Program-made: the position numbers and the translations under genes | Shown: piece by piece, positions 6,810 to 15,193 of the stretch | How the letters are laid out: each line of letters begins with the position of its first letter | How positions within the stretch are numbered: position 1 is the stretch's first letter | Notes under the pieces: generated by a model | What the model was told of the DNA's origin: nothing | What the model saw: only the letters and a program-made list of their open reading frames with translations | Database searches by the model: none | DNA from: DATKCA01 sp035544675 | GTDB lineage: Bacteria > Acidobacteriota > Thermoanaerobaculia > Gp7-AA8 | Direction of reading: 5' to 3' | Length of the DNA stretch: 64,000 nucleotides | NCBI GenBank assembly: GCA_035544675.1 | Contig: DATKCA010000239.1 | Location: 1-64,000, forward strand

Positions 6810-8480
6810 ATGTTAGAAGGCGAAATCCGCGAGATCAACCTTGTCGAGCGGCTCGTGGAGCTGTGGCGCCAGCAGTTCACCGGCGCTCTGCGATTCGAGC
6901 ACGACGGGATCATCAAGATCATCTACTTCAAAGGCGGCGACGTGCTCTCGGCCAGCACGAACGATCGCGCCGACAGCGTGGACGAGATCCTGATGAAGGC
7001 CGGCAAGGTCAGCAAGGAGCACGTCAAGCAGGCCCTGGCCAAGCGCAAGGAGAACGAGACTCTCGGCGACGCCCTGCTGATCCTCGGTTTCATCACCCGG
7101 AAAGAGCTGACGTGGGGCCGGCGGATGCAGGTCATCAGCGTCATCCGCACGGTGTCGGAGTGGCAGGCCGGCTCGTTCACGATCGTGGAGAACTACCTGC
7201 CCAAGCGCGAGGAGGGGACGATCTTCTCGCTGCCGCAGCTCATCGTGGAGATGACGGTCACCGAGACCGACCGGACCAGGTTCGAGCGGGCGCTGGAGAG
7301 CGGCAGCGTCGTCCTGGACAGGACTTCCGGGTTCGACGAGTCGTTCAAGTCGCTCGGACTGAACGAGGAGGCAGAGGCGGTCGTGCGAAACGTGGACGGC
7401 CTGCGCAGCGCCTCGGAAGTTGCGGCGGTGTCGGGTCAGGAGACGTTCAACGCCTTCAAGCTCATGCATGCCCTGACTCTGCTCGGCTTTCTGCAGAGAC
7501 GGGCCCGCCCCGCGCCGCTGCCTTCCGACGACTTCGGGTTCGAGAACGCGGGCGTTGCCGACGCGGCCGACGCGTGGGTGATGCCGCAGTTCCAGACCAG
7601 CGATGCTCCGGCTCCCACGCCGCAGGAGACGATCGAGGTTCCCGCGCCCCCACCTCCGCCTTCGCAGATGCCCGCATGGGAGCTCCCGCAGCCTGCACCG
7701 CCGGCGAAAGAGCCGGAGTGGGGTTTCGACGATGCGCAGATCGATGCCGCGAAGACGGTCAATGTGCCGGTGCCGGCATCGATTCCGGCGCTTGCAGCAC
7801 CCATTCCTTCCAGGCCGAAAGCGCCGCCAGGCATGGCGGCGCCCCACACGCTCTCGCAGACAGGGACGAGGCGGCCGGCGCCTCCTCCGCCGAAGAGGTC
7901 GCGCTTCGGCCTGCTCCTCGCGCTGATGGTTGTCTTCATCCTGGCGGGAGTCGCCTACGGCGCATTCCTCTGGTGGAACGGGCAGAAGGCGGTTCCGCCG
8001 ATCGCGTCAGGCCCCGAGCCGGTTCCCACGACGACGGTTGCGCAGGCTCCCGTTCCGGTCGTGACGGAAGGCTCGACGACGATCGCCCCGACCGAGCTGG
8101 TGCCGGCCACCGCAACGGCGGCGTCCCCGCCGGCGCCGCCGCCCACGGTGGTCACTCCGACCGGCGCCGAAGGAACCGTGGCATCGCCTGCGGGCGATCT
8201 CCGTGTGCGCTACGACGCCATGGCCCGGGAGTTCGCCCAGAACCCGATCGGCAACTTCGCGGTGCAGTTCGCGATCATGTGCGAGCCTTCCAGTCTCACC
8301 AATGCCATTCGGGGAGGCGGGGCGAAGGTGTGGTTCGTGCCGATCTCGTTGCGCGGCCGCTCGTGCTACCGCGTTTTCTGGGGACGATACGAGAGCCGCG
8401 AAGCGGCGGCCGCCGCCATGGGCGAGATCCCGGCCAACCTGCGTGGCGCGGCGTCTGCTGTCGTTCCGGTACCGCGATGA
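6810..8480 (+). CDS. DUF4388 protein with transmembrane segment and SPOR-like C-terminus
   Basis: 556 residues with three parts. Residues 1-230 are a DUF4388 module (MLEGEIREINLVERLVELWR, then FTGALRFEH, FKGGDVLSASTN, LGDALLILGFITRKEL, FLQRRARP), a domain found in predatory and soil bacteria beside signalling proteins. Residues about 240-365 are proline-rich and probably unstructured. FGLLLALMVVFILAGVAYGA (about 370) is one membrane span. The C-terminal 90 residues (VWFVPISLRGRSCYRVFWGR, then YESREAAAAAMGEIP) resemble a SPOR repeat, which in other proteins binds denuded peptidoglycan. It is therefore probably an inner-membrane protein linking a cytoplasmic sensor to the cell wall; this role is inference. 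The stop overlaps the next ATG (ATGA). Confidence 0.75.
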   Translation: MLEGEIREINLVERLVELWRQQFTGALRFEHDGIIKIIYFKGGDVLSASTNDRADSVDEILMKAGKVSKEHVKQALAKRKENETLGDALLILGFITRKELTWGRRMQVISVIRTVSEWQAGSFTIVENYLPKREEGTIFSLPQLIVEMTVTETDRTRFERALESGSVVLDRTSGFDESFKSLGLNEEAEAVVRNVDGLRSASEVAAVSGQETFNAFKLMHALTLLGFLQRRARPAPLPSDDFGFENAGVADAADAWVMPQFQTSDAPAPTPQETIEVPAPPPPPSQMPAWELPQPAPPAKEPEWGFDDAQIDAAKTVNVPVPASIPALAAPIPSRPKAPPGMAAPHTLSQTGTRRPAPPPPKRSRFGLLLALMVVFILAGVAYGAFLWWNGQKAVPPIASGPEPVPTTTVAQAPVPVVTEGSTTIAPTELVPATATAASPPAPPPTVVTPTGAEGTVASPAGDLRVRYDAMAREFAQNPIGNFAVQFAIMCEPSSLTNAIRGGGAKVWFVPISLRGRSCYRVFWGRYESREAAAAAMGEIPANLRGAASAVVPVPR

Positions 8481-9034
8481 CCTCTCTGCTCACCGCAGTG
8501 GGACTCGGGCTCGGCGCCGGCGTCAACGCCTACGCGACGATGCTCGTGTTCGGCCTGCTGAGCCGATGGAGGCCGGGCATGTTCGAGGGCGAGCTGGCGG
8601 AGTTCTTCTCGTCGACTCCGGTGCTGATCGCCGTCGGCGTCCTCTACGTGGTCGAATTCCTCGCAGACAAGTTCCCCGCGATCGATCATGCCTGGGATGC
8701 CATCCACACGTTCGTCCGTCCTGCGGCGGGAGCGCTGGTGGGGTGGGCCGCGGCATCCAATGAAATGCCGCAGGGGATGGTCATGCTGGCCAGCGCGGTG
8801 GCGGGGGGAGCGGCGCTGACGACGCACGCCGCGAAAGCGTCGCTGCGCGTGGCCAGCACAGCCACGACCGCCGGTGCGGCCAATCCGATGCTCTCGCTCC
8901 TGGAGGACGTCTTCGCGTTCGCGAATGCGATCCTGGCGATCCTTCTTCCGTGGATCGTGCTGGTGTCGATCGCCTTCATCGCCGTGGTCTTTGTGGGCCT
9001 CTCCCGGCGGTACAGAAAGCGCGACGCTTTATGA
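8477..9034 (+). CDS. DUF4126 family membrane protein
   Basis: 185-residue integral membrane protein of unknown function. The N-terminus MTSLLTAVGLGLGAGVNAYA with a Gly/Ala-rich helix, the middle DKFPAIDHAWDAIHTFVRP and AAGALVGWAAAS, and the final helix LLPWIVLVSIAFIAVVFVGL, ending in a basic RRYRKR tail, are the DUF4126 signature. It starts at ATG 8477, overlapping the stop of the DUF4388 gene, so the two are co-translated. A small hairpin follows its stop codon. Confidence 0.85.
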   Translation: MTSLLTAVGLGLGAGVNAYATMLVFGLLSRWRPGMFEGELAEFFSSTPVLIAVGVLYVVEFLADKFPAIDHAWDAIHTFVRPAAGALVGWAAASNEMPQGMVMLASAVAGGAALTTHAAKASLRVASTATTAGAANPMLSLLEDVFAFANAILAILLPWIVLVSIAFIAVVFVGLSRRYRKRDAL

Positions 9035-9056
9035 TGTCGGCGTGCCGACAATCTTT
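9035..9056 (+). terminator. Possible short terminator after the DUF4126 gene
   Basis: TGTCGG-CGTG-CCGACA (9035-9050) forms a 6-bp stem right after the stop codon, followed by ATCTTT. The T-run is weak, so termination is only likely in part. Confidence 0.35.
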
Positions 9057-9121
9057 GTAAGTTCTATAAATGGCAGCAATTTACATTTACTAATTTTCGA
9101 GAATGTCTTCCCCAGGCAGGC

Positions 9122-9130
9122 TGTTATCCT
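9122..9130 (+). promoter_or_regulatory. Extended -10 promoter of rnpB
   Basis: TG-T-TATCCT (9122-9130) ends 5 bases before the first paired base of rnpB, the right distance for an extended -10 element. The region upstream (9050-9100) is conspicuously AT-rich for this genome and could serve as an UP element. Confidence 0.5.
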
Positions 9131-9135
9131 CGAAT

Positions 9136-9492
9136 GTGTGGAGCGGATCGGAGGATCGCCGCATCGCAAGGTGTGGAGGAAAGTCCGAACTCCTACGGGC
9201 AGCAGGCTGGATAACGTCCAGGCGCGGCGACGCGACGGAAAGTGCAACAGAAAGATACCGCCGGGCAACCGGTAAGGGTGAAATGGTGCGGTAAGAGCGC
9301 ACCGCGGCTCGCGTGAGCGAGACGGCATGGCAAACCCCCTGCGGAGCAAGACCAAATAGGGAAGCAGTGGAACCGCCCGTTTCCGATGAAAGCTTCCGGG
9401 TAGGTTGCTCGACCCTCACGGTGACGTGAAGGGCAGATGAATGATTCTCACCCTCGCGGGAACAGAATTCGGCTTACAGATCCGCTCCACAC
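9136..9492 (+). ncRNA. rnpB: RNase P RNA, bacterial class A
   Basis: Catalytic RNA that trims the 5' leader of pre-tRNAs. The ends pair as helix P1: GTGTGGAGCGGATC (9136-9149) with GATCCGCTCCACAC (9479-9492). Conserved core blocks are present in order: GAGGAAAGTCCGAACTC (P4 5' side, 9176 on), ACAGAAAGATACCGCC, GGTAAGGGTGAAATGGTGCG with GGTAAGAGCGCACCGC, and the 3' block GCAGATGAATGATT, ACAGAATTCGGCTTACAGA. Length (357 nt) and layout are class A. CTTTTTACTTTTC follows P1 directly, so P1 may double as an intrinsic terminator. Protein-like open frames inside it are spurious. Confidence 0.97.
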
Positions 9493-9535
9493 TTTTTACT
9501 TTTCGCGGGGCGCCTCACGGCTCCGCACTGAGCGG

Positions 9536-9731
9536 TAACCGGTCCGGTAACCGGTCCGGTAACCGGAAACCGGAAACCGGAAACCGGAGAATGATCGCAT
9601 TTGCGTCACGGTCAGCGACTTTCTCTCCCCGACAAACGGATCGCGTGGCGTGATGGTTGCCGGTGACCGAGGAGCTGATCGCGTGGACCTCCGGTTACCG
9701 GTTTCCGGTTACCGGCCCGTCACCGGTTACC
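9536..9731. repeat. GGTAACC heptamer inverted pair
   Basis: Arms are 9536-9588 (GGTAACCGGTCCGGTAACCG...) and 9688-9731 (CTCCGGTTACCGGTTTCCGG...). The same words occur in the gaps near 34.3, 41.1, 49.6 and 54.2 kb. Confidence 0.8.
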
Positions 9732-9812
9732 CAAAAACGTCACCACGCAGCGCGTAATTTGACACCTTCCGCGCACGCTCCTCTCGCGCAGCTCGCGGCA
9801 TACCGCATGCGT

Positions 9813-9818
9813 TAGCAT
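9813..9818 (+). promoter_or_regulatory. -10-like TAGCAT before the S66 peptidase gene
   Basis: TAGCAT ends 9 bases before ATG 9828, and there is no Shine-Dalgarno sequence. A TTGACA at 9759-9764 is too far upstream (48 bases) to be its -35. Confidence 0.4.
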
Positions 9819-9827
9819 GGCCCGCCC

Positions 9828-10742
9828 ATGCTTCGCCGCCCGCGACCCATCACGCGCTCGAGCCGCGTCGCCGTCCTCGCGCTCTCGTCCCCTTCGGAGC
9901 TGCCGCGCATCCATGAGGCGGTGCGGCATCTGAAGTCACAGGGGCTCACCGTCTCGCTGGCCGGCAACATCGATCATCATCACCGCGGCTACCTCGCCGG
10001 GAGCGACAGCCTCCGCGTCGGAGAGCTCAACCGTTGGTTGAGGTCCGACGAGCACGAGGCGTTCTTCTTCACCCGCGGCGGCTACGGGGCGATGCGCATC
10101 CTCGACGACGTCGACTATGACGCCATCCGCCGCAACCCGCGGCCGATCATCGGCTTCAGCGATGTCACCGCACTTCATCAGGCCGTGGCCCTGCGCGCGG
10201 GGGTGGCCACGTTCCACGGACCGATGCTGAATCTCGACTTCTACGAGACGCTCTCTCCGGACAAAGACCGCTGGTTCTGGTCCCTTCTGGGCGGCGACGC
10301 GCCGATGACGTGGCGCTTCAGCGATCGCGACGTCCTGGTGCCCGGCGACTGCGTTGGAGCTCTGTTCGGCGGATGCCTCTCCATCACCACCGCGCTCACC
10401 GCAACCCCCTACGACTTCTGGATCGACGGCGGCATCTGGTTCTGGGAAGACATCGATGAGCGCGTCTATCGCATCGACCGTATGTTGACCCACCTGAGGC
10501 TGTCTGGCAGAATCCAGAAGATCCGAGGTGTGGTCATAGGAACGTTGAAAGGGTGTGGGAGCGAGGAGGAACAGACCGCGCTTCTGCACGAGTTTTTTGC
10601 CCCCTACGGGATCCCGGTCGTGCGCAATTTCCCCTTCGGTCACCACGGCGACAATCTGCTGATGCCGATCGGTGCACCGGTTCGTCTCAGCACCAGCGAC
10701 AATACGTTCACGATCACCGCTCCTGTCGTCGAGCGCTCATGA
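9828..10742 (+). CDS. S66-family peptidase (LD-carboxypeptidase/MccF-like)
   Basis: 304-residue serine peptidase of the family that removes the terminal D-Ala from murein tetrapeptides during recycling, or cleaves microcin C-type conjugates. Seen: the N-terminal Rossmann-like part (VAVLALSSPSELPRIHEAV), FTRGGYGAMRIL, the nucleophile in PIIGFSDVTALHQA, the acidic residue in WFWEDIDERVYRIDRML and the final catalytic His in FPFGHHGDN. This is the Ser-Glu-His order of S66. There is no signal peptide, so it is cytoplasmic. The stop overlaps the next ATG (ATGA). LD-carboxypeptidase is the likelier role, since no microcin genes are nearby. Confidence 0.88.
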   Translation: MLRRPRPITRSSRVAVLALSSPSELPRIHEAVRHLKSQGLTVSLAGNIDHHHRGYLAGSDSLRVGELNRWLRSDEHEAFFFTRGGYGAMRILDDVDYDAIRRNPRPIIGFSDVTALHQAVALRAGVATFHGPMLNLDFYETLSPDKDRWFWSLLGGDAPMTWRFSDRDVLVPGDCVGALFGGCLSITTALTATPYDFWIDGGIWFWEDIDERVYRIDRMLTHLRLSGRIQKIRGVVIGTLKGCGSEEEQTALLHEFFAPYGIPVVRNFPFGHHGDNLLMPIGAPVRLSTSDNTFTITAPVVERS

Positions 10743-11539
10743 AGGACCGTTCTCCAGTGAAGGCCGTCTTCAAGACGACGGGCGGGAAGGATCCGGTGAA
10801 AGACTCGTCCTCCAGTTACAGCGCCGGTGACATCATCTTCGCCCAGGGCGATCTGGGCACCGACATGTTCATCATCCAGGACGGCGAGGTCGACATCATC
10901 AAGCACATCAGCGGTGAGTCGCACCACCTCTCCCACCTCGAGCGCGGCGACTTCTTCGGCGAGATGGCCCTGCTCGAGAACGTGCCACGCACCGCCGACG
11001 CCATCGCCAAGACCGACGTCAAGGTCCTCATCATCAACGGCTCGCGCTTCGACGAGATGCTGCGCAAGAACCCCGAGATCGCCGTCCGCATCATCCGCAA
11101 GTACTCCAAGCGCCTGCGCGAGGCCAACTCGCTGCTGGAGCGTCTGGTCGGCCGCGAGGTCGACTCCGACGAGGTGGCCCTCGACTCCACCGTGGTCAAG
11201 CCGACCGAGAAAGCGACGCGCCACCGCCTCGTCGATCTCGCCACCGGCACCGCCTTCTTCTTCAGCACCGCCGACGAGACCACCATCGGACGCGCCGACC
11301 CGGTCACCGGCATCCTTCCCGACATCGATCTCACCGCTGTAGACACGAATCGATCGGTGTCCCGCCGTCACGCCAAGATCATCAAGTCGGGAGACGAGTA
11401 CCACGTCCTGGAAGAAGTCGGCACCGTCAACGGCACCTATGTGAACGACCAGCGCATCCCCACCGGCGTCCCCGTCACGATGCACAACGGCGACATGGTG
11501 AAGATCGGGCTGATCGCCATGAAGGCGGTGTTTGACTGA
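10739..11539 (+). CDS. Cyclic-nucleotide-binding domain plus FHA domain protein
   Basis: 266 residues. Residues about 22-130 form a cNMP-binding beta-roll (YSAGDIIFAQGDLGTDMFII, RGDFFGEMALLENVPRTADA, with the phosphate-binding FGEMAL-x5-R cassette). A helical linker follows (IRKYSKRLREANSLLERLVG). Residues about 165-266 are a forkhead-associated domain (TTIGRADPVTG, SVSRRHAKII, VNGTYVNDQRI), which binds phosphothreonine. No DNA-binding domain is seen, so it is a signalling adaptor rather than a CRP-type regulator. ATG 10739 is chosen because it overlaps the upstream stop; the longer open frame would read through the S66 gene. The partner kinase is not in the window. Confidence 0.9.
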   Translation: MKDRSPVKAVFKTTGGKDPVKDSSSSYSAGDIIFAQGDLGTDMFIIQDGEVDIIKHISGESHHLSHLERGDFFGEMALLENVPRTADAIAKTDVKVLIINGSRFDEMLRKNPEIAVRIIRKYSKRLREANSLLERLVGREVDSDEVALDSTVVKPTEKATRHRLVDLATGTAFFFSTADETTIGRADPVTGILPDIDLTAVDTNRSVSRRHAKIIKSGDEYHVLEEVGTVNGTYVNDQRIPTGVPVTMHNGDMVKIGLIAMKAVFD

Positions 11540-11969
11540 GCGATGAACGGCCCGAAACCGTTTGGCGCATCGGGCTCTTCGCGGCATCACCTCTTCACCG
11601 GGTTTGAAGGATGAAGGATGAAGGATGAAGGATGAAGGCCGGGTTTGAAGGATGAAGGATGAAGGATGAACGCTGGATTGCACTCGTCCCTTCATGTTTC
11701 ACGTTTCATCCTTCCAATCCGCCCCGTTTCATCGTTCATCGTTCCGCGCTCATCGTTCCGGGTAAGCGCCGACTGCGAACGTGCATTCATCCTTCATCCT
11801 TCATCCTTCAAACCCGGTGAAGCGTGATGTGCCGCGATCAGGACGAACCCACACCGGTTTCGCGCCGTTCATCGTTCCGGATCATGTTGACCTGAGTGAT
11901 GCCGCGATGGTCGAGCGGTTTCGGGGCCGCTCCTCGATCTACCACCTGTAGATCCAGCAGAATAGGGTC
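11540..11969. other. Gene-free stretch holding a large GGATGAA hairpin
   Basis: No gene seen in 430 bases. Nearly all of it is chains of 7-base words (GGATGAA, TTCATCC, TCATCGTTCC) described in the next entry. The open frame across it on the minus strand is repeat-derived. Confidence 0.7.
11581..11836. repeat. Large inverted repeat of GGATGAA heptamers
   Basis: The left arm starts GCGGCATCACCTCTTCACCG at 11581 and runs through four GGATGAA copies to 11636. The right arm 11785-11836 is its near-exact inverse, ending GGTGAAGCGTGATGTGCCGC. The arms are about 50 bp. The 150-bp centre holds further heptamers (11641-11672, 11700-11766). Confidence 0.85.
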
Positions 11970-14036
11970 GTGCCCCTTTCTCCCTCCACCCCCGTCCAGT
12001 TCCTGAAAGGTGTGGGTGCCGGCCGCGCCACGGTGCTGCAGAATGCCGGCCTCGAGACCGTTCGCGATCTGCTCTTCTTCTTTCCCTACCGGTACGAGGA
12101 CCGCCGGCATCCTGCACGGGTCGCCGATCTGGGGCGGAGCATCGACCATCCCGTTCTCCTTCACGGGCGCGTGGTCTCGTCGGGAACGAAGGTGTCGCCG
12201 GTCAAGCGGCTGAAGATCTTCGAGGCCATGTTCGACGACGGCAGCGGCACCGTGATGCTCGTGTTCTTCAACCAGCCGTATCTGAGCGATCAGATTCATC
12301 GCGGCGACAGGCTGGCGGTCTACGGTGTGCCGCGGATCTCGCAGTACGGCCGGGTGCAGATCGAGAACCCCGACTGGGAGAAAGTCGAGGACGACGAGGA
12401 GGGGCAGGGGGCGATCGTCCCGATCTACTCGAAGATGGGCAACATCCCCGCCAAGGCGGCGCGGAAGATCATCGCCCAGGCCGTTGACGCCGCGGCTTCC
12501 ATCGAGGATCCGATGCCGGCCGCCATCCGCTCGCGCCTCCGCGTCATCGGTCTCTCCGAAGCGCTGACGGCGATTCACCGGCCCGCCGAGCTGACGCCGG
12601 CGTTTCTCGGCCTGCGTACGCCGGCGCATCTGCGCATCATTCTCCAGGAGTTCTTCACCTTCCAGCTCGCGCTGCGCGTGCGCCGCGCCACCGACGAGGT
12701 GAGACGGAAGAGCCGGACCATCGTCATCGACGACGCGCTGCGAGAGGCGGTGCGTCAGGTCCTGCCGTTCAAGCTGACAGGTGCACAGAAACGTGTGCTA
12801 CGAGAGATCGCCGCCGACCTCCAGGACAGCCGGCCGATGTACCGGCTGCTGCAGGGCGACGTCGGCAGCGGAAAGACGATCGTGGCCCTGATCTCCGCGC
12901 TGATCATGATCCGCAACGGACATCAGGTGGCCCTGCTGGCGCCGACGGAGATCCTGGTGGAGCAGCACTTCCAGCGCATTCGTCAACTACTTGACCGATC
13001 CGCCGTCGTGGCCAGGGCCACCGGCTCGATGACCGCCGGCGAGCGCCGCACGTTGCTGGCCGGCCTGCGCGAGGGCGTGATCCAGCTGGCCATCGGAACT
13101 CATGCCCTTCTCGAAGACCGCGTCCGATTCAAGTCCCTCGGCCTGGCCATCGTGGACGAGCAGCACCGGTTCGGCGTCGAACAGCGCCAGCGCCTCTTTG
13201 CCAAAGGCGACACACCCGACATCCTGGTGATGACGGCCACCCCGATCCCCCGCTCGCTCGCTCTGGCCATGTATGGCGACCTCGAGCTGTCCGTCATCGA
13301 CGAGCTGCCTCCAGGACGCCAGAGGACCAAGACCGCCGTGCGAACGTCCGCCGAGGTGGAGCGCGTGTACTCGTTCATCGACAGTGAGATCGGTGATGGT
13401 GCGCAGGCGTACGTCGTCTATCCGATCATCGAGGAGTCGGAGAAGCTCAACCTCAAGCCGCTGTCGGAAGGGTTCGAAGTGATGCAGCGGCGTTTTCCGA
13501 ACCGCCGCGTGGCCATGATGCACGGCCGGATGTCCTCCGCCGAGAAGGACGAGGTGATGTCGCGGTTCAAGCTCGGGGAGATCGACCTTCTCGTGGCCAC
13601 GACGGTGATCGAGGTGGGGATCGACGTCCCGAACGCGTCGATCATGCTGATCGTCGATGCCGGCCGGTTCGGCCTCTCCCAACTCCATCAGCTCCGCGGC
13701 CGCGTCGGAAGAGGGGAGCGAAAGTCGTACTGCATCCTGCTGCGGGAGAAGAGGGCCGCGGTCGAAGCGGAGCAGCGGCTGGACCTGTTCGCGGCGACGC
13801 GGGACGGATTCGAGGTCGCCGAGCGCGACCTCGAGATCCGCGGCCCGGGCGAGTTTCTGGGCACGCGCCAGTCGGGCGCTCTGCGATTCCGTTTCGGGGA
13901 CATCCTTCGCGATCACGATCTCATGGAGAAGGCGCGCGACGCCGCCATCGAGGTCGTCGAGAAGGAAGGGGTCGAGCGCGCAGACCAGATCGCCCGGCTG
14001 CTGCTGGGAGTGGCGGTGGCGGCGGGCCGCGATTAG
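11970..14036 (+). CDS. recG: ATP-dependent DNA helicase RecG
   Basis: Branch-migration helicase that regresses stalled forks and resolves recombination intermediates; 688 residues. Residues 1-250 are the wedge/OB domain (LKGVGAGRATVLQNAGLETV, FFFPYRYEDRR). Walker A is LQGDVGSGKTIVAL (about 295) and the motif II is VDEQHRFGVEQR. Motif III is MTATPIPRSLALAMYGDLEL, and the C-terminal TRG region is RDLEIRGPGEFLGTRQSG. The start is GTG 11970, giving the usual N-terminus; no Shine-Dalgarno is seen. It stands alone between two repeat-rich gaps. Confidence 0.98.
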   Translation: MPLSPSTPVQFLKGVGAGRATVLQNAGLETVRDLLFFFPYRYEDRRHPARVADLGRSIDHPVLLHGRVVSSGTKVSPVKRLKIFEAMFDDGSGTVMLVFFNQPYLSDQIHRGDRLAVYGVPRISQYGRVQIENPDWEKVEDDEEGQGAIVPIYSKMGNIPAKAARKIIAQAVDAAASIEDPMPAAIRSRLRVIGLSEALTAIHRPAELTPAFLGLRTPAHLRIILQEFFTFQLALRVRRATDEVRRKSRTIVIDDALREAVRQVLPFKLTGAQKRVLREIAADLQDSRPMYRLLQGDVGSGKTIVALISALIMIRNGHQVALLAPTEILVEQHFQRIRQLLDRSAVVARATGSMTAGERRTLLAGLREGVIQLAIGTHALLEDRVRFKSLGLAIVDEQHRFGVEQRQRLFAKGDTPDILVMTATPIPRSLALAMYGDLELSVIDELPPGRQRTKTAVRTSAEVERVYSFIDSEIGDGAQAYVVYPIIEESEKLNLKPLSEGFEVMQRRFPNRRVAMMHGRMSSAEKDEVMSRFKLGEIDLLVATTVIEVGIDVPNASIMLIVDAGRFGLSQLHQLRGRVGRGERKSYCILLREKRAAVEAEQRLDLFAATRDGFEVAERDLEIRGPGEFLGTRQSGALRFRFGDILRDHDLMEKARDAAIEVVEKEGVERADQIARLLLGVAVAAGRD

Positions 14037-14047
14037 TTCATTACGGG

Positions 14048-14117
14048 ATGGAGCGCGGGTGTCCTCACCCGCGCCCCGGGTAGTCCTTAGTCCTTAGTCC
14101 TTAGTCCTTAGTCCTAC
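14048..14117. repeat. TGGAGCGC palindrome followed by TTAGTCC heptamer array
   Basis: 14048-14076 is ATGGAGCGCGGGTGTCCTCA... (stem GCGGGTG/CACCCGC). It is followed by CCCCGGGTAG, five TCCTTAG copies and CTACCCCGGGG, so the heptamer array is itself closed by an inverted CCCCGGGTAG pair. Confidence 0.8.
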
Positions 14118-14148
14118 CCCGGGGGCGGCGGGACTGTGATCTATGATC

Positions 14149-14154
14149 TATACT
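14149..14154 (+). promoter_or_regulatory. -10-like TATACT before trpS
   Basis: TATACT (five of six consensus bases) lies 31 bases before the TTG start of trpS, directly after the heptamer hairpin. There is no clear -35. Confidence 0.4.
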
Positions 14155-14185
14155 GCCGCGTTCATTTTGATCCGATGAGTCGCAC

Positions 14186-15193
14186 TTGAACCAACAGCCC
14201 CAGTTCGTTCTCAGCGGCCTCCGCCCAACCGGCCGCGTCCACCTCGGCAATTACTTCGGAGCAATTCGAAACTGGGTCCGTCTGCAGGACACCTACAGCG
14301 GCTTCTACTTCATCGCCGACTGGCACGCGCTCACCTCGGACTACGCCGACCCCTCCAGGGTGCGCCAGGCGGCGTTCGACGCGGCCGCGGACCTGATCGC
14401 AGCGGGGATCGATCCGAAGAGATCGACCGTATGGGTCCAGTCCGAGGTGAAGGAGCATGCCGAGCTGCACCTTTTGCTCTCGATGGTGGTTCCTCTGCCG
14501 TGGCTGGAGCGCGTGCCGACGTTCAAGGACCAGCAGGAGCAGTTGCAGGACAAAGACCTCAATACGTACGGCTTCCTCGGATATCCGCTCCTGCAGACCG
14601 CGGACATCATTCTGTACCGCGCGAACTGGGTGCCGGTGGGCGAGGACCAGGCCTCGCACCTGGAGCTGTCGCGCGAGATCGTGCGGCGCTTCAACAACTT
14701 CTACGGTCCGGTGTTTCCGGAGCCGCAGCCGCTTTTCACGGAGACGCCGAAGGTGCCCGGGCTGGATGGGCGCAAGATGTCGAAGTCTTACGGCAACACG
14801 ATCGGCCTCACCGCCAGCGCGGACGAGATCGCCGCGCTGGTCTCGACCATGTTCACCGATCCGAACCGCATCCGGCGGAAAGATCCCGGCAACCCCGACA
14901 TCTGCAACCTCTTCCAGTTTCACAAGCTGTTCTCGGATGGGGAGACGATCGCGCGCGTCGACCACGAGTGCCGGACGGCGCAGATCGGATGCGTCGACGA
15001 CAAGAGGCTGCTCACCGAGATCATGGTCGAGAAGCTGCGGCCGATCCGGCAGCGGCGCGAAGAGATCGACCGCGATCCCGCCATCGTGTGGGACGTTCTG
15101 CGCGACGGGAACCAGCGGGCGCGGGCTCGGGCGGCCGAGACGATGACAATCGTGCGCGATGCGGTCAAGATCAGCTACCCGGAATTCCGATGA
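14186..15193 (+). CDS. trpS: Tryptophanyl-tRNA synthetase
   Basis: Class I aminoacyl-tRNA synthetase that charges tRNA-Trp; 335 residues, the bacterial length. The HIGH-type motif is PTGRVHLGNYFGA (residues 13-25) and the KMSKS motif is DGRKMSKSYGN; GYPLLQTADIILY and VGEDQASHLELSREI line the active site. Start TTG 14186 gives MNQQPQFVLSG. A four-codon open frame, ATG-AGT-CGC-ACT-TGA (14175-14189), ends on the same TTGA, so translation may be coupled by re-initiation. It is first of a tight run trpS-scpA-scpB-rluB-cmk; the stop TGA shares bases with the scpA ATG. Confidence 0.97.
   Translation: MNQQPQFVLSGLRPTGRVHLGNYFGAIRNWVRLQDTYSGFYFIADWHALTSDYADPSRVRQAAFDAAADLIAAGIDPKRSTVWVQSEVKEHAELHLLLSMVVPLPWLERVPTFKDQQEQLQDKDLNTYGFLGYPLLQTADIILYRANWVPVGEDQASHLELSREIVRRFNNFYGPVFPEPQPLFTETPKVPGLDGRKMSKSYGNTIGLTASADEIAALVSTMFTDPNRIRRKDPGNPDICNLFQFHKLFSDGETIARVDHECRTAQIGCVDDKRLLTEIMVEKLRPIRQRREEIDRDPAIVWDVLRDGNQRARARAAETMTIVRDAVKISYPEFR

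Larger units (their letters stand above)
9493..9827. other. Gene-free stretch with GGTAACC/GGAAACC heptamers
   Basis: No gene seen in 335 bases. An array of GGTAACC/GGAAACC words (9536-9588) and an inverted array (9688-9731, GGTTACC/GGTTTCC) flank about 100 bases of unremarkable sequence; the whole could fold into one long hairpin. Confidence 0.7.

Noticed and set aside
6863..8476. Long Arg/Gly-rich open frame overlapping the DUF4388 gene and joined to DUF4126
   Set aside because: The part before 8477 is a GC-rich shadow frame; DUF4126 has its own ATG at 8477.
9035..9660. Small open frames across the rnpB region
   Set aside because: They lie within the RNase P RNA, whose paired ends and core motifs account for the sequence, or in heptamer repeats.
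9759..9764. TTGACA as -35 of the S66 peptidase promoter
   Set aside because: The only -10-like hexamer (TAGCAT, 9813) is 48 bases away, far too distant.
11693..11709. parS-like sequence (TGTTTCACGT followed by TTCATC)
   Set aside because: Only the left half matches parS. The stretch is explained by heptamer words (TTCATGT, TTCACGT, TTCATCC).
11600..11820. CRISPR-like array appearance of GGATGAA repeats
   Set aside because: The period is seven bases with no spacers, there is an inverted partner, and no cas genes are present.
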